This document shows positions 10,412-18,414 of a stretch of 64,000 bases of DNA, piece after piece (within the stretch, counting starts at the first letter, position 1; every line of letters starts with the position of its first letter). The notes beneath the pieces are model-generated. The model saw nothing but the letters and a program-made list of their open reading frames with translations. It was not told the origin of the DNA and searched no databases. The DNA comes from Bin5 sp965218625 (GTDB taxonomy: Bacteria > Chloroflexota > Anaerolineae > Caldilineales > Caldilineaceae). A program made the translations under genes and the position numbers. The DNA lies in assembly GCA_965218625.1 (NCBI GenBank), contig CBDCLG010000013.1, positions 62,001-126,000 of the forward strand. The letters are read 5' to 3'.

Positions 10412-10479
10412 AGCAGACGAACGGTCAGAACCGTGCGTGAACCCCATTGGAATCTTCATACAACGCAAGGAGGAATGCG

Positions 10480-12165
10480 ATGACCAGGCGTTACAGTCGG
10501 CGTGACATTCTGAAGTTGGGAATGGTGGCGGTGGGATCGGGAATGGTCATTCCCGGGCTGAGTGCGTGCGTGCCTGCGGCGGCGCCAGCGCCGGAAATGG
10601 AGGCCGAAGCCGAGGCCGCTCCGATGGAGGAAGAGAAGGTTGCGGTGTTCGTCCAGGGCAAGGGCAACAGCTATGGCTCCGCCCCCAAGACGCTGTGGAC
10701 CGGTTTCAGGTTCTGGACCAATAGCGGGCAGCCCAGTCGCATCATGTGGGAGCCGATCGTTGACCTGGATGAGAACCTCCAACCGGTGCCAGGCTTGGCC
10801 GAATCGTGGGAGTTTGTCGACACGCAGACGATTCAGTTCAACCTGCGGCCCGGGTTGCAGTGGAGCGACGGCACGCCGCTGACCTCGCAAGACGTCGTAT
10901 ACAGTATGAACATGACGTTCCATGCGGACTCCCGCGACCTCACGGCAGGCGAGCTGTCGTTGATCAAGGGCAGCGCCGAAATGATGGCGGGCGAAACCGA
11001 CGAGCTGGCCGGTGTCCGCGCCGTCGACGACAACACCTTCATTATCGAGACCTCCAAGCCGGACACGACCCTGGTGTTGTCGATGGCGCACCGTTGGTGG
11101 GCGCCGATTCCGCAGCACATTTACGGCGGCATTGCCCCCGCAGACCTGGAGCAGTCTCCGGAGATGCTGGGGCCCACAGTTGGGTCCGGGCCGTACCTTA
11201 TGGAGCGGCAGGAGACCGACAAGTGGTTCGAATTCGTGCCCAACGACAGCTATTGGCGGGGCAGGGCGCCGCTCGACAGGATCATCTATGTCTACGGCGA
11301 CATCGGCGACCTGGTGGCCCTCGGAACGCAAGAACGCTTCCATCATTCTTGGGTACGTGACGGTGAAGTGGCGTCGGCGATCGAGGCGATGCCGAATTAC
11401 TCGGCCATCTGGAAGGAGTACATCCAGGGCTATCGCATGCAGTTCAACCTCACGAAGCCGAAGTACCAGGACCCCCTGTTCCGCAAGGCGGTATGCTACG
11501 CCATCGACCGTGAGACGCTCTGCAACGACATCTACAAAGGCTTTGCCACACCGCTCTACACCGATTTCTTCGAGGATCTGCTTGACCCGTCGGCTGAGGT
11601 TTACCGTTTCGATATGGACCATGCCCGCTCGCTCCTGGCACAGTCCAGCTGGGACCCCGACGACACGGTGAATTTCCTGCGCACAACGCCCAGCGGCGCG
11701 CCGAACCCGACCGCCGAAGCGGAGATGCTGGCCTACCAGGAGTGGTTCACCGACCTGGGCGTCAACTTCGAGTTCGAGACAAAGCCGGACGGCGCCTCGT
11801 ACACGGCGGCCATCAACGAGATGGAGTTCGACCTGTTCGAGAACCCGCACCGGCCATACCATATCTACGGACCGCTGGAGATGCAGAACTATCTGTACTC
11901 GGCCGAAGGGGTCGGCTTCATCGGCTACAACAACCCCGATGTCGATGCCCTGATCGAAGAGGCGTTCATCACGTATGGAACAAACTACGAGAGATACGCG
12001 GAGATCGGACGCGAGATGTCGGTCATCGTGCAGGACGAGGCGGTCTATGTGCCGACAAAGGCACTGATGGCGGCCAACGTCGTGCACAACGACTTCACTG
12101 GGCTCACTTCGATTAGCGAAGCCTACCTGACCTACGCACAGCCTTGGCTGTGGGACCTCAAATAG
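10480..12165 (+). CDS. ABC transporter substrate-binding lipoprotein (SBP_bac_5 / oligopeptide type)
   Basis: Extracytoplasmic solute receptor of a Dpp/Opp-type importer, 561 residues. The N-terminus carries a twin-arginine motif (YSRRDILKLGM), a hydrophobic stretch and the lipobox GLSAC, so a Tat-exported lipoprotein is predicted, followed by an Ala/Glu/Pro-rich linker. Family markers are WEPIVDLDENLQPVPGLAESWE, the FNLRPGLQWSDGTPLTSQDVVYS block near residue 120-145, and FRKAVCYAIDRETLCND near 335. The ATG at 10480 follows AAGGAGGAATGCG; an in-frame ATG at 10447 lacks a site. The two permease genes follow, but no ATPase. The ligand is unknown; the surrounding genes favour glycosides or sugar acids as much as peptides. 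Confidence 0.92.
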   Translation: MTRRYSRRDILKLGMVAVGSGMVIPGLSACVPAAAPAPEMEAEAEAAPMEEEKVAVFVQGKGNSYGSAPKTLWTGFRFWTNSGQPSRIMWEPIVDLDENLQPVPGLAESWEFVDTQTIQFNLRPGLQWSDGTPLTSQDVVYSMNMTFHADSRDLTAGELSLIKGSAEMMAGETDELAGVRAVDDNTFIIETSKPDTTLVLSMAHRWWAPIPQHIYGGIAPADLEQSPEMLGPTVGSGPYLMERQETDKWFEFVPNDSYWRGRAPLDRIIYVYGDIGDLVALGTQERFHHSWVRDGEVASAIEAMPNYSAIWKEYIQGYRMQFNLTKPKYQDPLFRKAVCYAIDRETLCNDIYKGFATPLYTDFFEDLLDPSAEVYRFDMDHARSLLAQSSWDPDDTVNFLRTTPSGAPNPTAEAEMLAYQEWFTDLGVNFEFETKPDGASYTAAINEMEFDLFENPHRPYHIYGPLEMQNYLYSAEGVGFIGYNNPDVDALIEEAFITYGTNYERYAEIGREMSVIVQDEAVYVPTKALMAANVVHNDFTGLTSISEAYLTYAQPWLWDLK

Positions 12166-12189
12166 CCGTTCTTCTTGGGTTTCACGGCG

Positions 12190-12222
12190 CTGTCGGGGCA
12201 TGTCGGAGATGTGCCCCGGCAG
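12190..12222 (+). terminator. Intercistronic hairpin after the substrate-binding protein gene
   Basis: An 11-bp stem (CTGTCGGGGCA against TGCCCCGGCAG, one G-U pair) with an 11-nt loop, and no U-run. It sits between the binding-protein gene and the first permease gene. In ABC operons such hairpins often stabilise the upstream mRNA or attenuate downstream transcription, which would give more receptor than permease. Confidence 0.5.
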
Positions 12223-12262
12223 TACCTTCCTCCAAATTCCTGCTCGATTAGGATGACAACGG

Positions 12263-13228
12263 ATGTGGCGCTACATCCTCCAACGGGTATTGATCTTTAT
12301 ACCCACCTTGTTTGGCATCACGGTAATCAGCTTTGTCGTCATCGCCTTGGCGCCGGGCGACGCGGCGACGGCGATGCTTGCCGAAGGCGGAGAGATCGCC
12401 AAGGCGGCGCAGCTGGCCGATCTGCGCGCCAAGTATGGCCTCGATGACCCGCTGCCGATTCGGTACGCGCGCTGGATGGGGCAGTTGCTGCGCGGCAACC
12501 TGGGCACGTCTCTGATCGACAGCCGGCCCGTCTCCGATACGCTCGCCCACACTGTCGGGTTGACACTGGAGTTCACGGTCCCGGCATTCATAGTCGGGCT
12601 CGCGCTGGCACTGATTCTGGGCGCGTGGAGCGGTTTCAGGCCGCTCTCTCAATTCGATCGTATCGTCACCTTCGGCTCGATGATTGTGATTGCGACGCCG
12701 TCTTTTGTCCTGGCTCTTTTGGCCCTCTATATCCTGGCTGTGCGCGTGCCGATCCTGCCCTCCGGGGGCAACCGGGACATGCTGGGCGCCGATGCCACCC
12801 ACCTGGTCAATCGCCTCCCCTACTTCGTCCTTCCGGTTACGACTCTGGCGTTGCTGACGGCAGCCGAGATCATCCGATACGTACGGGACAGCGTGATCGA
12901 CGTTTGCAGCGAAGACTATGTACGCACGGCGCGCGCGAAGGGCTTGGCCGAGCGGCTGGTGCTGGCCCGCCACATCCTGCGCAATTCGATGATCCCGATA
13001 ATTACGATCAGCACGTTGCGCCTGCCAATCGTGGTGAACGGCGCCATTCTTATCGAGACCGTGTTCGGCTGGGGGGGAATGGGTTCGCGTATTGCGCTGG
13101 CCGTTTCGCAGCGTGATTTCCCTGTTATCATGTCGGCGACGCTGGTTACGGGCGTTGCCGTCCTCGTTTCGAATCTGATCGCAGACATTCTGTACGGGGT
13201 TGCCGATCCCAGAATCCGTCAGGGGTAG
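12263..13228 (+). CDS. ABC transporter permease, DppB/OppB type
   Basis: Inner-membrane permease of a peptide/nickel-type importer, 321 residues. It starts with the family pattern 'MWRYILQRVLIFIPTLFGITVISFVVI', has the large first periplasmic loop with LRAKYGLDDPLPIRYARWM and GNLGTSL, and about six membrane helices. The coupling (EAA-like) loop is EDYVRTARAKGL near residue 215, and the C-terminus VADPRIRQG is typical of the family. The start is the ATG at 12263. It overlaps or abuts the next permease gene, so the pair forms the heterodimeric channel. No cognate ATPase is adjacent; those at 22-24 kb are the nearest. Confidence 0.93.
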   Translation: MWRYILQRVLIFIPTLFGITVISFVVIALAPGDAATAMLAEGGEIAKAAQLADLRAKYGLDDPLPIRYARWMGQLLRGNLGTSLIDSRPVSDTLAHTVGLTLEFTVPAFIVGLALALILGAWSGFRPLSQFDRIVTFGSMIVIATPSFVLALLALYILAVRVPILPSGGNRDMLGADATHLVNRLPYFVLPVTTLALLTAAEIIRYVRDSVIDVCSEDYVRTARAKGLAERLVLARHILRNSMIPIITISTLRLPIVVNGAILIETVFGWGGMGSRIALAVSQRDFPVIMSATLVTGVAVLVSNLIADILYGVADPRIRQG

Positions 13229-13250
13229 AAGAGGCGAGGTAGACAAAGAA

Positions 13251-14153
13251 GTGAAAGAGGCGATTGCATCGCGCAATGAGGATGGTGGGCAAAGCGACCA
13301 GGCGCTTCGTTATGGGACGCGTTACCGCCTGCGTGAATTCTGGGCTTTTTTCAGCCGGGACCCATGGGCCGTGATTGGACTGACAGTCCTGGTTGTCGTG
13401 ATTACGGCGGCGCTCGCCGCGCCGCTGATTGCGCCCTACGGCCCGATTGAACCCAATTTCAGCGAGGCGCGCCAACCGCCTGGATTCGCCCATCTTCTCG
13501 GTACCGATGTCGCGGGAATGGACGTCTTCTCCCGCCTGGTCTACGGCAGCCGCGTCTCGCTGGCGGTGGCCGCGGTTGCCGTGCTGATCAGTACAACGCT
13601 GGGGGCTTCTATCGGCCTTGCATCCGGCTATTACGGCGGCTGGATCGATGCGGTGCTGCAACGAGTTACCGAGGTCTTCGCCTCGTTTCCGACGCTGATG
13701 TTGATGATCGCACTTGCTGCCGTCCTGGGACCAAGCACTCAGAACGCAATGATCATCATCGGGGTATTCGCCTGGACGCCTCTCAGCCGCCTGATGCGCG
13801 GCCAGGCGCTGTCCCTGAGAGAGCGGGACTTTATCATCGCGGCTGAGGTGATCGGCTGCCGAGAACGTCGGATTATATCCAGGCATATCCTGGTCAATAC
13901 TGTCGGGCTGCTGGTTGTGAACGCTGTGTACGGCATCCGCAGCGCGATTCTCGCCGAGGCCAGCCTCAGTTTTCTCGGTGTCGGCGTACCCCAACCTACG
14001 CCGAGCTGGGGCAGCATGGTCAATTTCGCCACGAACATCGCCTATCTGCAGCTGATGCCGTGGGCGTGGGCGCCGTCGGCGATCCTTTTGATCGCGGTTA
14101 TCGCGTCAATAGGCTTTGTGGGCGACGGACTTGCGCGTGCGCTGCGACGCTGA
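13251..14153 (+). CDS. ABC transporter permease, DppC/OppC type
   Basis: Second membrane subunit of the importer, about 300 residues. It has a cytoplasmic N-terminus, FFSRDPWAVIGLTVLVVVITAALAAP as first helix, the family loop 'LLGTDVAGMDVFSRLVYGSRVSL', five further helices and the coupling loop RDFIIAAEVIGC near the middle; SFLGVGVPQPTPSWGSMV is a strong OppC signature. I prefer the GTG at 13251 because the in-frame ATG at 13200 would overlap the upstream permease by 29 bp and add a basic leader; either is possible. It ends the first transporter cluster without an ATPase gene. Confidence 0.9.
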   Translation: MKEAIASRNEDGGQSDQALRYGTRYRLREFWAFFSRDPWAVIGLTVLVVVITAALAAPLIAPYGPIEPNFSEARQPPGFAHLLGTDVAGMDVFSRLVYGSRVSLAVAAVAVLISTTLGASIGLASGYYGGWIDAVLQRVTEVFASFPTLMLMIALAAVLGPSTQNAMIIIGVFAWTPLSRLMRGQALSLRERDFIIAAEVIGCRERRIISRHILVNTVGLLVVNAVYGIRSAILAEASLSFLGVGVPQPTPSWGSMVNFATNIAYLQLMPWAWAPSAILLIAVIASIGFVGDGLARALRR

Positions 14154-14472
14154 GCTGAGCGTGGAAGGCAGGCGACAAGCCGGCTACCGCTTTTGCCAAG
14201 TGCGCTGGCGGCTCGCCTGCATGGACATCGTCCTTCATCGATAAGGCTGGCGACTACGGGGAAAACTCCTCTCGGAATGCGCAGTCCCGCCGGCGAGGCG
14301 CCTCCGACAATCAGAGCAGCATTGCTGCCAAATCGACTGCCTTTCTCCACCAATCCTCCACAGTGCCGGCCCTTCTGCGTGGCATCGAGGACGGCATTTC
14401 AAATGGAATAGCGACAGAATCCGGGCGCAGGTTGACTGGCTCTAGTTCGAACGCCAACAAGGAGGTTGAAGA
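14154..14472. other. Intergenic stretch with a long imperfect hairpin
   Basis: This 319-bp gap lies between the OppC-type permease and the BNR protein. Positions 14168-14175 (GCAGGCGA) pair perfectly with 14213-14220 (TCGCCTGC), with further GC-rich pairing inside, giving a hairpin without a U-run that could terminate the transporter transcript. A purine-rich AAGGAGG just before 14473 is the ribosome-binding site of the next gene. I see no coding region. Confidence 0.35.
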
Positions 14473-15753
14473 ATGAGCACTGACCTTGAACGAGAGCTCC
14501 AGCGAAGTGAACCAGACTACGTTGTATACAAACCGGGCAGCATGGATGGCTCCACTTTCGATACGGGAAACGAACACTTCCTGGTGTTCGACGGCCCCGA
14601 CGGTTCGCTGATGACAGTCTGGACGCAGAGCAGTTTCGAGGGCGCCAGCGATCACCGCATCGTCTTCTCGCGCTCGGAGGACGACGGCACAACCTGGGCC
14701 GCGCCGCGTCGCCTGATCGGGCCGACGCGTCCGGGAGACGGTGCACCGGCCAGCTGGGGCTTTCCGATTACATCCCAGTCGGGGCGGATCTATGTCATCT
14801 ACAGCCAGCATCAAGGAGTGGAGGATGTCAGCGAAAACCCGTTTTCCTGTCACACCGGCACGATGGATTGCGTGTACAGCGACGATGCCGGCGGCAGCTG
14901 GTCAGCGCCGGCTACGATCCCAATGAAACGCAGTCCCTATGACAGCCCGGACGAGTCCATTCCGTCGAATTGGATCGTGTGGCAGAAACCGATCCGCGAT
15001 CTGCAAGGTAGGTGGTTTACCGGATTTACGCGCTGGGTCAGCCGGTCGGTGCGGACGCCGCCGATGAACGACTCCTGGACGAGCCGGGAGGCGGTCACCG
15101 AGTTCATACGCTTCGAAAACATCGACGATGACCCTCGACCGGAAGATGTCGAGATCGGTTACTCCGCCTGGGGATCGAAGGCGCTGCGCGTGGGCCACTA
15201 CCTCAACCCGATGCTGAGTATCGCGCAGGAGCCGAGTCTCGTGCGGCTTCCCGACGATCGTCTGTTCTGCGTGATGCGCACGATGAGCGGTTACATCTGG
15301 TATAGCACGTCCAACGATGACGGGACAACTTGGACTCATGCGGCCCCACTGCTGCGCCATGACTTTGGGGACCCGATTCTTGAGCCGCTTTGCTGCTGCC
15401 CTATCTATCAATTGACGGACGGGCGTTACGTGCTCTTGCATCATAACAACGATGGGCGGTTCGAAGGGAGCACGCCGGAAGATTCGGACATTCACCGGCG
15501 GCCGGCCTTTATCGCACTTGGGGAATTCCGACCGAACGCGCAACAACCGCTCTGGTTCAGCCGCTCGAAACTGTTGATGGACAACCACGGCGAGCGCATC
15601 GGCCCGCGCAAGCGGATTGACATCGGGGTCTACCCGAGCATGACCAACCGTGGCGGCAACGACGTGCTCTGGCACCCTGAACGCAAATTCTTCCTGCTGG
15701 GTAAACGAATCACACCGGAGTGGCTGGCGGACCTGGAAGTGCCCAAAGCGTGA
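14473..15753 (+). CDS. BNR/Asp-box (sialidase-superfamily) protein
   Basis: A 426-residue six-bladed beta-propeller protein of the sialidase superfamily, with no signal peptide and so probably cytoplasmic. Asp-boxes (SxDxGxxW) are visible as SEDDGTTW near residue 61, SDDAGGSW near 136 and SNDDGTTW near 278. The canonical sialidase RIP motif and full arginine triad are not evident, so sialidase activity should not be assumed; related BNR proteins act as glycoside hydrolases, lyases or unknown enzymes. The start ATG at 14473 follows AAGGAGGTTGAAGA. Downstream on the same strand come a Gfo/Idh oxidoreductase, a PhyH protein and an enolase-superfamily dehydratase, so a role in one glycan or sugar-acid route is likely. 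Confidence 0.8.
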   Translation: MSTDLERELQRSEPDYVVYKPGSMDGSTFDTGNEHFLVFDGPDGSLMTVWTQSSFEGASDHRIVFSRSEDDGTTWAAPRRLIGPTRPGDGAPASWGFPITSQSGRIYVIYSQHQGVEDVSENPFSCHTGTMDCVYSDDAGGSWSAPATIPMKRSPYDSPDESIPSNWIVWQKPIRDLQGRWFTGFTRWVSRSVRTPPMNDSWTSREAVTEFIRFENIDDDPRPEDVEIGYSAWGSKALRVGHYLNPMLSIAQEPSLVRLPDDRLFCVMRTMSGYIWYSTSNDDGTTWTHAAPLLRHDFGDPILEPLCCCPIYQLTDGRYVLLHHNNDGRFEGSTPEDSDIHRRPAFIALGEFRPNAQQPLWFSRSKLLMDNHGERIGPRKRIDIGVYPSMTNRGGNDVLWHPERKFFLLGKRITPEWLADLEVPKA

Positions 15754-16029
15754 AGCTACGTTCGCTGCTTTGACACCCTACGGTGAGCCGCTTTGCGGAA
15801 GTTCCGTCCAGCCGCGCGCCGACACCCTCGACAAGTGACCGAACAGTTCGGCGTTTTCGGTTCTTGGCCCTTGGTTGGCGCTGCCAACCGGAGGCCGAGC
15901 AGTTTTGTTGTGAGCCTTTTGGCTGGCAGAGAGGGCACGGGGCGGGTTGTATGGGTTCGCAACAAGTGGTAGTCCGTTCCTGGTTGACGGTCTTGGTTCA
16001 GAGGCTGGAAGTTTGTTTGGGAGAATCCA
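15754..16029. other. Intergenic region before the Gfo/Idh gene
   Basis: 276 bp without a convincing open reading frame in either direction. GGGAGAATCCA just before the ATG at 16030 is the ribosome-binding site of the next gene. I see no clear promoter or terminator. Confidence 0.3.
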
Positions 16030-17199
16030 ATGTCGAAGTATCGTACAGGGATCATTGCGTGCGGGATCATCGCACGCGTGCATGCGCGCGCGTGGCTGGG
16101 CGTGAGCGGCCGCCCTACAGAGATCGCGGCCATCGCCGACACGAACCCGGATGCGCTGCGGGAGTTTGGTGAGTTCTTCGGGGTTGGCGAGGAACACCGC
16201 TATTCCGATTACCGTGAGATGCTCGACAAAGAGGACCTCGATTTTGTTGACGTCTGCTCGTGGCACCAGCAGCACGCAGAGATGGTTATCGCGGCGGCGG
16301 CGCGTAAACCCAAGGCGATCCTGTGCCAGAAGCCGATGGCGGTTGACCTGGGAGAGGCCGACGCGATGCTGGCAGGCAGCCAGCGGAACGGCGTTAAGCT
16401 TGTTGTTGCCTATCAGCGCCCGCACCATATCACCTGGCTCAAGGCCCGGGAGCTTATCCGCGAAGGCGCCATCGGCCGCGTCTTGCAGGTCCAACTTGAG
16501 TCGGGTGGGAATCTGCTCAACACCAATTCGCACAACATTCGGCTTGCCCTGTTTCTGATGGATGAACCGCAGGTCAGCTGGGTGCTGGGCACGGTTGAGC
16601 GTACCACTGATCTGCTGGAACGCGGTCTGCCGGCCGAGGATGCCTGCCTGGGACTGGCCGCTTGCGACAACGGCGCAACGATCCTGATCATGGGTGACTT
16701 GGTTGAGGGACTTGCCCAGGGCTGTCGCGTGATCGGTGAACGCGGGATCATGGAGCTTTCTACTTCCTACCGGCCTGACGCGGAGATCCCTTCGGACGGG
16801 CCAATGCACATGCCCGAGGGTCTCTCGGCGCGCTACAACTATGAGGTCGGCACGGTGCGCTACCTGAACGATGCCAGCAACGGCTGGGCAGAGGTAACCG
16901 AGGCGTGGCACGACTGCTGGTCCCGCCAGTGCCAGGAGGCGATTGACTGGGTCGAGGGTCGCATTGAGCGGCCGATCAGCGGAGGCGACCGCGGCAGGGC
17001 TGTGCAGGAGGTGATGATGGCGCTCTTTGAATCGGCGCGCAGGCGGCAGCGCATTCGCCTGCCGCTGAAGACTAAGGTGAATCCCCTCAGATTGATGGTC
17101 GAGAGCGGAGAACTGCCGGTAGAGTGGCCGGGCAGTTACGAGCGACGCGCCACGCTGGTGCGGGGTGAAGCGATGTCATGGCACGAGGCGGCGGGGTAG
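16030..17199 (+). CDS. Gfo/Idh/MocA family NAD(P)-dependent oxidoreductase
   Basis: Cytoplasmic sugar or cyclitol dehydrogenase of 389 residues. The N-terminal Rossmann domain reads YRTGIIACGIIARVHARAW (a GxGxxA-like loop, with Cys replacing the middle Gly) and AAIADTNPD; the family motif CQKPMAVDLGEAD (normally EKP, here QKP) is near residue 102, and YQRPHHITW carries residues of the substrate site. The C-terminal alpha/beta domain runs from about 130 onward with SHNIRLALFLMDEP. Both the Cys in the dinucleotide loop and QKP for EKP differ from the consensus. It sits between a BNR protein and a PhyH protein on the same strand. The substrate is unknown. Confidence 0.88.
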   Translation: MSKYRTGIIACGIIARVHARAWLGVSGRPTEIAAIADTNPDALREFGEFFGVGEEHRYSDYREMLDKEDLDFVDVCSWHQQHAEMVIAAAARKPKAILCQKPMAVDLGEADAMLAGSQRNGVKLVVAYQRPHHITWLKARELIREGAIGRVLQVQLESGGNLLNTNSHNIRLALFLMDEPQVSWVLGTVERTTDLLERGLPAEDACLGLAACDNGATILIMGDLVEGLAQGCRVIGERGIMELSTSYRPDAEIPSDGPMHMPEGLSARYNYEVGTVRYLNDASNGWAEVTEAWHDCWSRQCQEAIDWVEGRIERPISGGDRGRAVQEVMMALFESARRRQRIRLPLKTKVNPLRLMVESGELPVEWPGSYERRATLVRGEAMSWHEAAG

Positions 17200-17403
17200 A
17201 TTCTCGGTTGCCCTGCGGACGGCCGCTTTCGCGCCCTTTGCCATCCCCTTCACCGCACAAATTTCAGGGCATCGCCATTTCATCCCTGGAGTCGTCCTCT
17301 CGTTTGTGGAAGGTGGGTGACTAACGGCCCGATCGATGGGTGACCCACTGGGCGGGCCTGCGGGGAGCTCCAATGCTAAATTGTCCAGGTTAGGAGAGAA
17401 CGC

Positions 17404-18258
17404 ATGGAAAGCGGAAAAGACGTCCCTATCCCGATGACCGAGGAGCAGAAATTCTTCTTTGACCTGCGCGGCTGGGTCCTTCTGCCCGGCGTGCTTTCAG
17501 ATGCCGAGATTGCGGCCATGAAGGCCGAGGTCTACGCCTCTATGGAGCCGGAGCAGCATATGGTCATCAATCCGGACCAGTGCTACCGGGGAACCCTGCA
17601 GACACTCCTGGACCACCCGGCCGTCGCCGGCATCCTGAGCGAAATTCTTGCAGAAGAGCCATTCCTGTCGGACGACTATTACGCCTTTCGCTGCGAAAGC
17701 TCCTTCGTCACAGTGCGGCCGCCGGGATGGAGCAAGCAGGAACGCAGCGATGGCGGGCTGCCCCACGTCGTGCGGCCGCCGCAGCAGGCGAATGCGATGC
17801 GCTACCAGGTGGCGGGCAGGAAGATCTTTGCCGGCCTGACGCGGGTGGTTTGGGAACTCGAGGAAGTGAAGTCAGGTCAGGGCGGCACCTCATTTCTGAG
17901 CGGATCCCACAAGGCACATTTCAACTACGGCGGACCCGACCCTTACCGCCCCAACATAAGCAGTTCATCCTGGGAAGCCAACATCCGGGAGATGATGGAG
18001 GACTACAGCTGTCCGGCAGGGTCGGCGGTCATCTTTACGGAGAGTTTGCTGCATGCGGCCAATGACTGGACGAACCCTGCCAATCCCCGCTGTGCGGTAT
18101 TTAACTGCTACAACTCTCTCTGGGCCCAATGGCATCGCATGAACCTGGACCACGGGCTAATAGAGGCGATGCCGCCCAAGCGGAGGTCGCTCTTCCGCGG
18201 CGTGTGGCAGATCGGCGGGCAGAACGACGCCTACTCGATCGACAACCGCAGCCTGTAG
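17404..18258 (+). CDS. Phytanoyl-CoA dioxygenase (PhyH) family protein with altered iron-ligand motif
   Basis: A 284-residue double-stranded beta-helix protein of the Fe(II)/2-oxoglutarate-dependent PhyH family. The N-terminal part (FFFDLRGWVLLPGVLSDAEI) and the central GSGQGGTSFLSGSHKAHF-like block (about 158-180) are typical; the distal histidine appears in SLLHAAND (near 217) and the 2-oxoglutarate-binding Arg in NPRCAVFN. At the place where paralogues have the HxD iron motif, this protein reads LPHVVRP, so the aspartate is missing. It may be inactive, use another ligand, or bind halide there as SyrB2-type halogenases do. The start ATG follows TTAGGAGAGAACGC. Neighbours are a Gfo/Idh oxidoreductase and an enolase-superfamily dehydratase. 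Confidence 0.82.
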   Translation: MESGKDVPIPMTEEQKFFFDLRGWVLLPGVLSDAEIAAMKAEVYASMEPEQHMVINPDQCYRGTLQTLLDHPAVAGILSEILAEEPFLSDDYYAFRCESSFVTVRPPGWSKQERSDGGLPHVVRPPQQANAMRYQVAGRKIFAGLTRVVWELEEVKSGQGGTSFLSGSHKAHFNYGGPDPYRPNISSSSWEANIREMMEDYSCPAGSAVIFTESLLHAANDWTNPANPRCAVFNCYNSLWAQWHRMNLDHGLIEAMPPKRRSLFRGVWQIGGQNDAYSIDNRSL

Positions 18259-18414
18259 GGGTCCGTCAGTCGGAGGGAGCCGCTGTTTTCGGAAAGCGCT
18301 CGCCGTGGAGGACGCGCCTGCGCGCAGGCCGATCGGGACCCTGACGGAAGGCTGGTGGACCGTTGAAGAGTTCTGACTCACGGAGGCTTGAATTCTCGGT
18401 ATCAGGAGGGCTTG

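Noticed and set aside
10456..12201. 581-codon minus-strand open frame
   Set aside because: Antisense of the substrate-binding protein gene; a consequence of GC-rich codon use.
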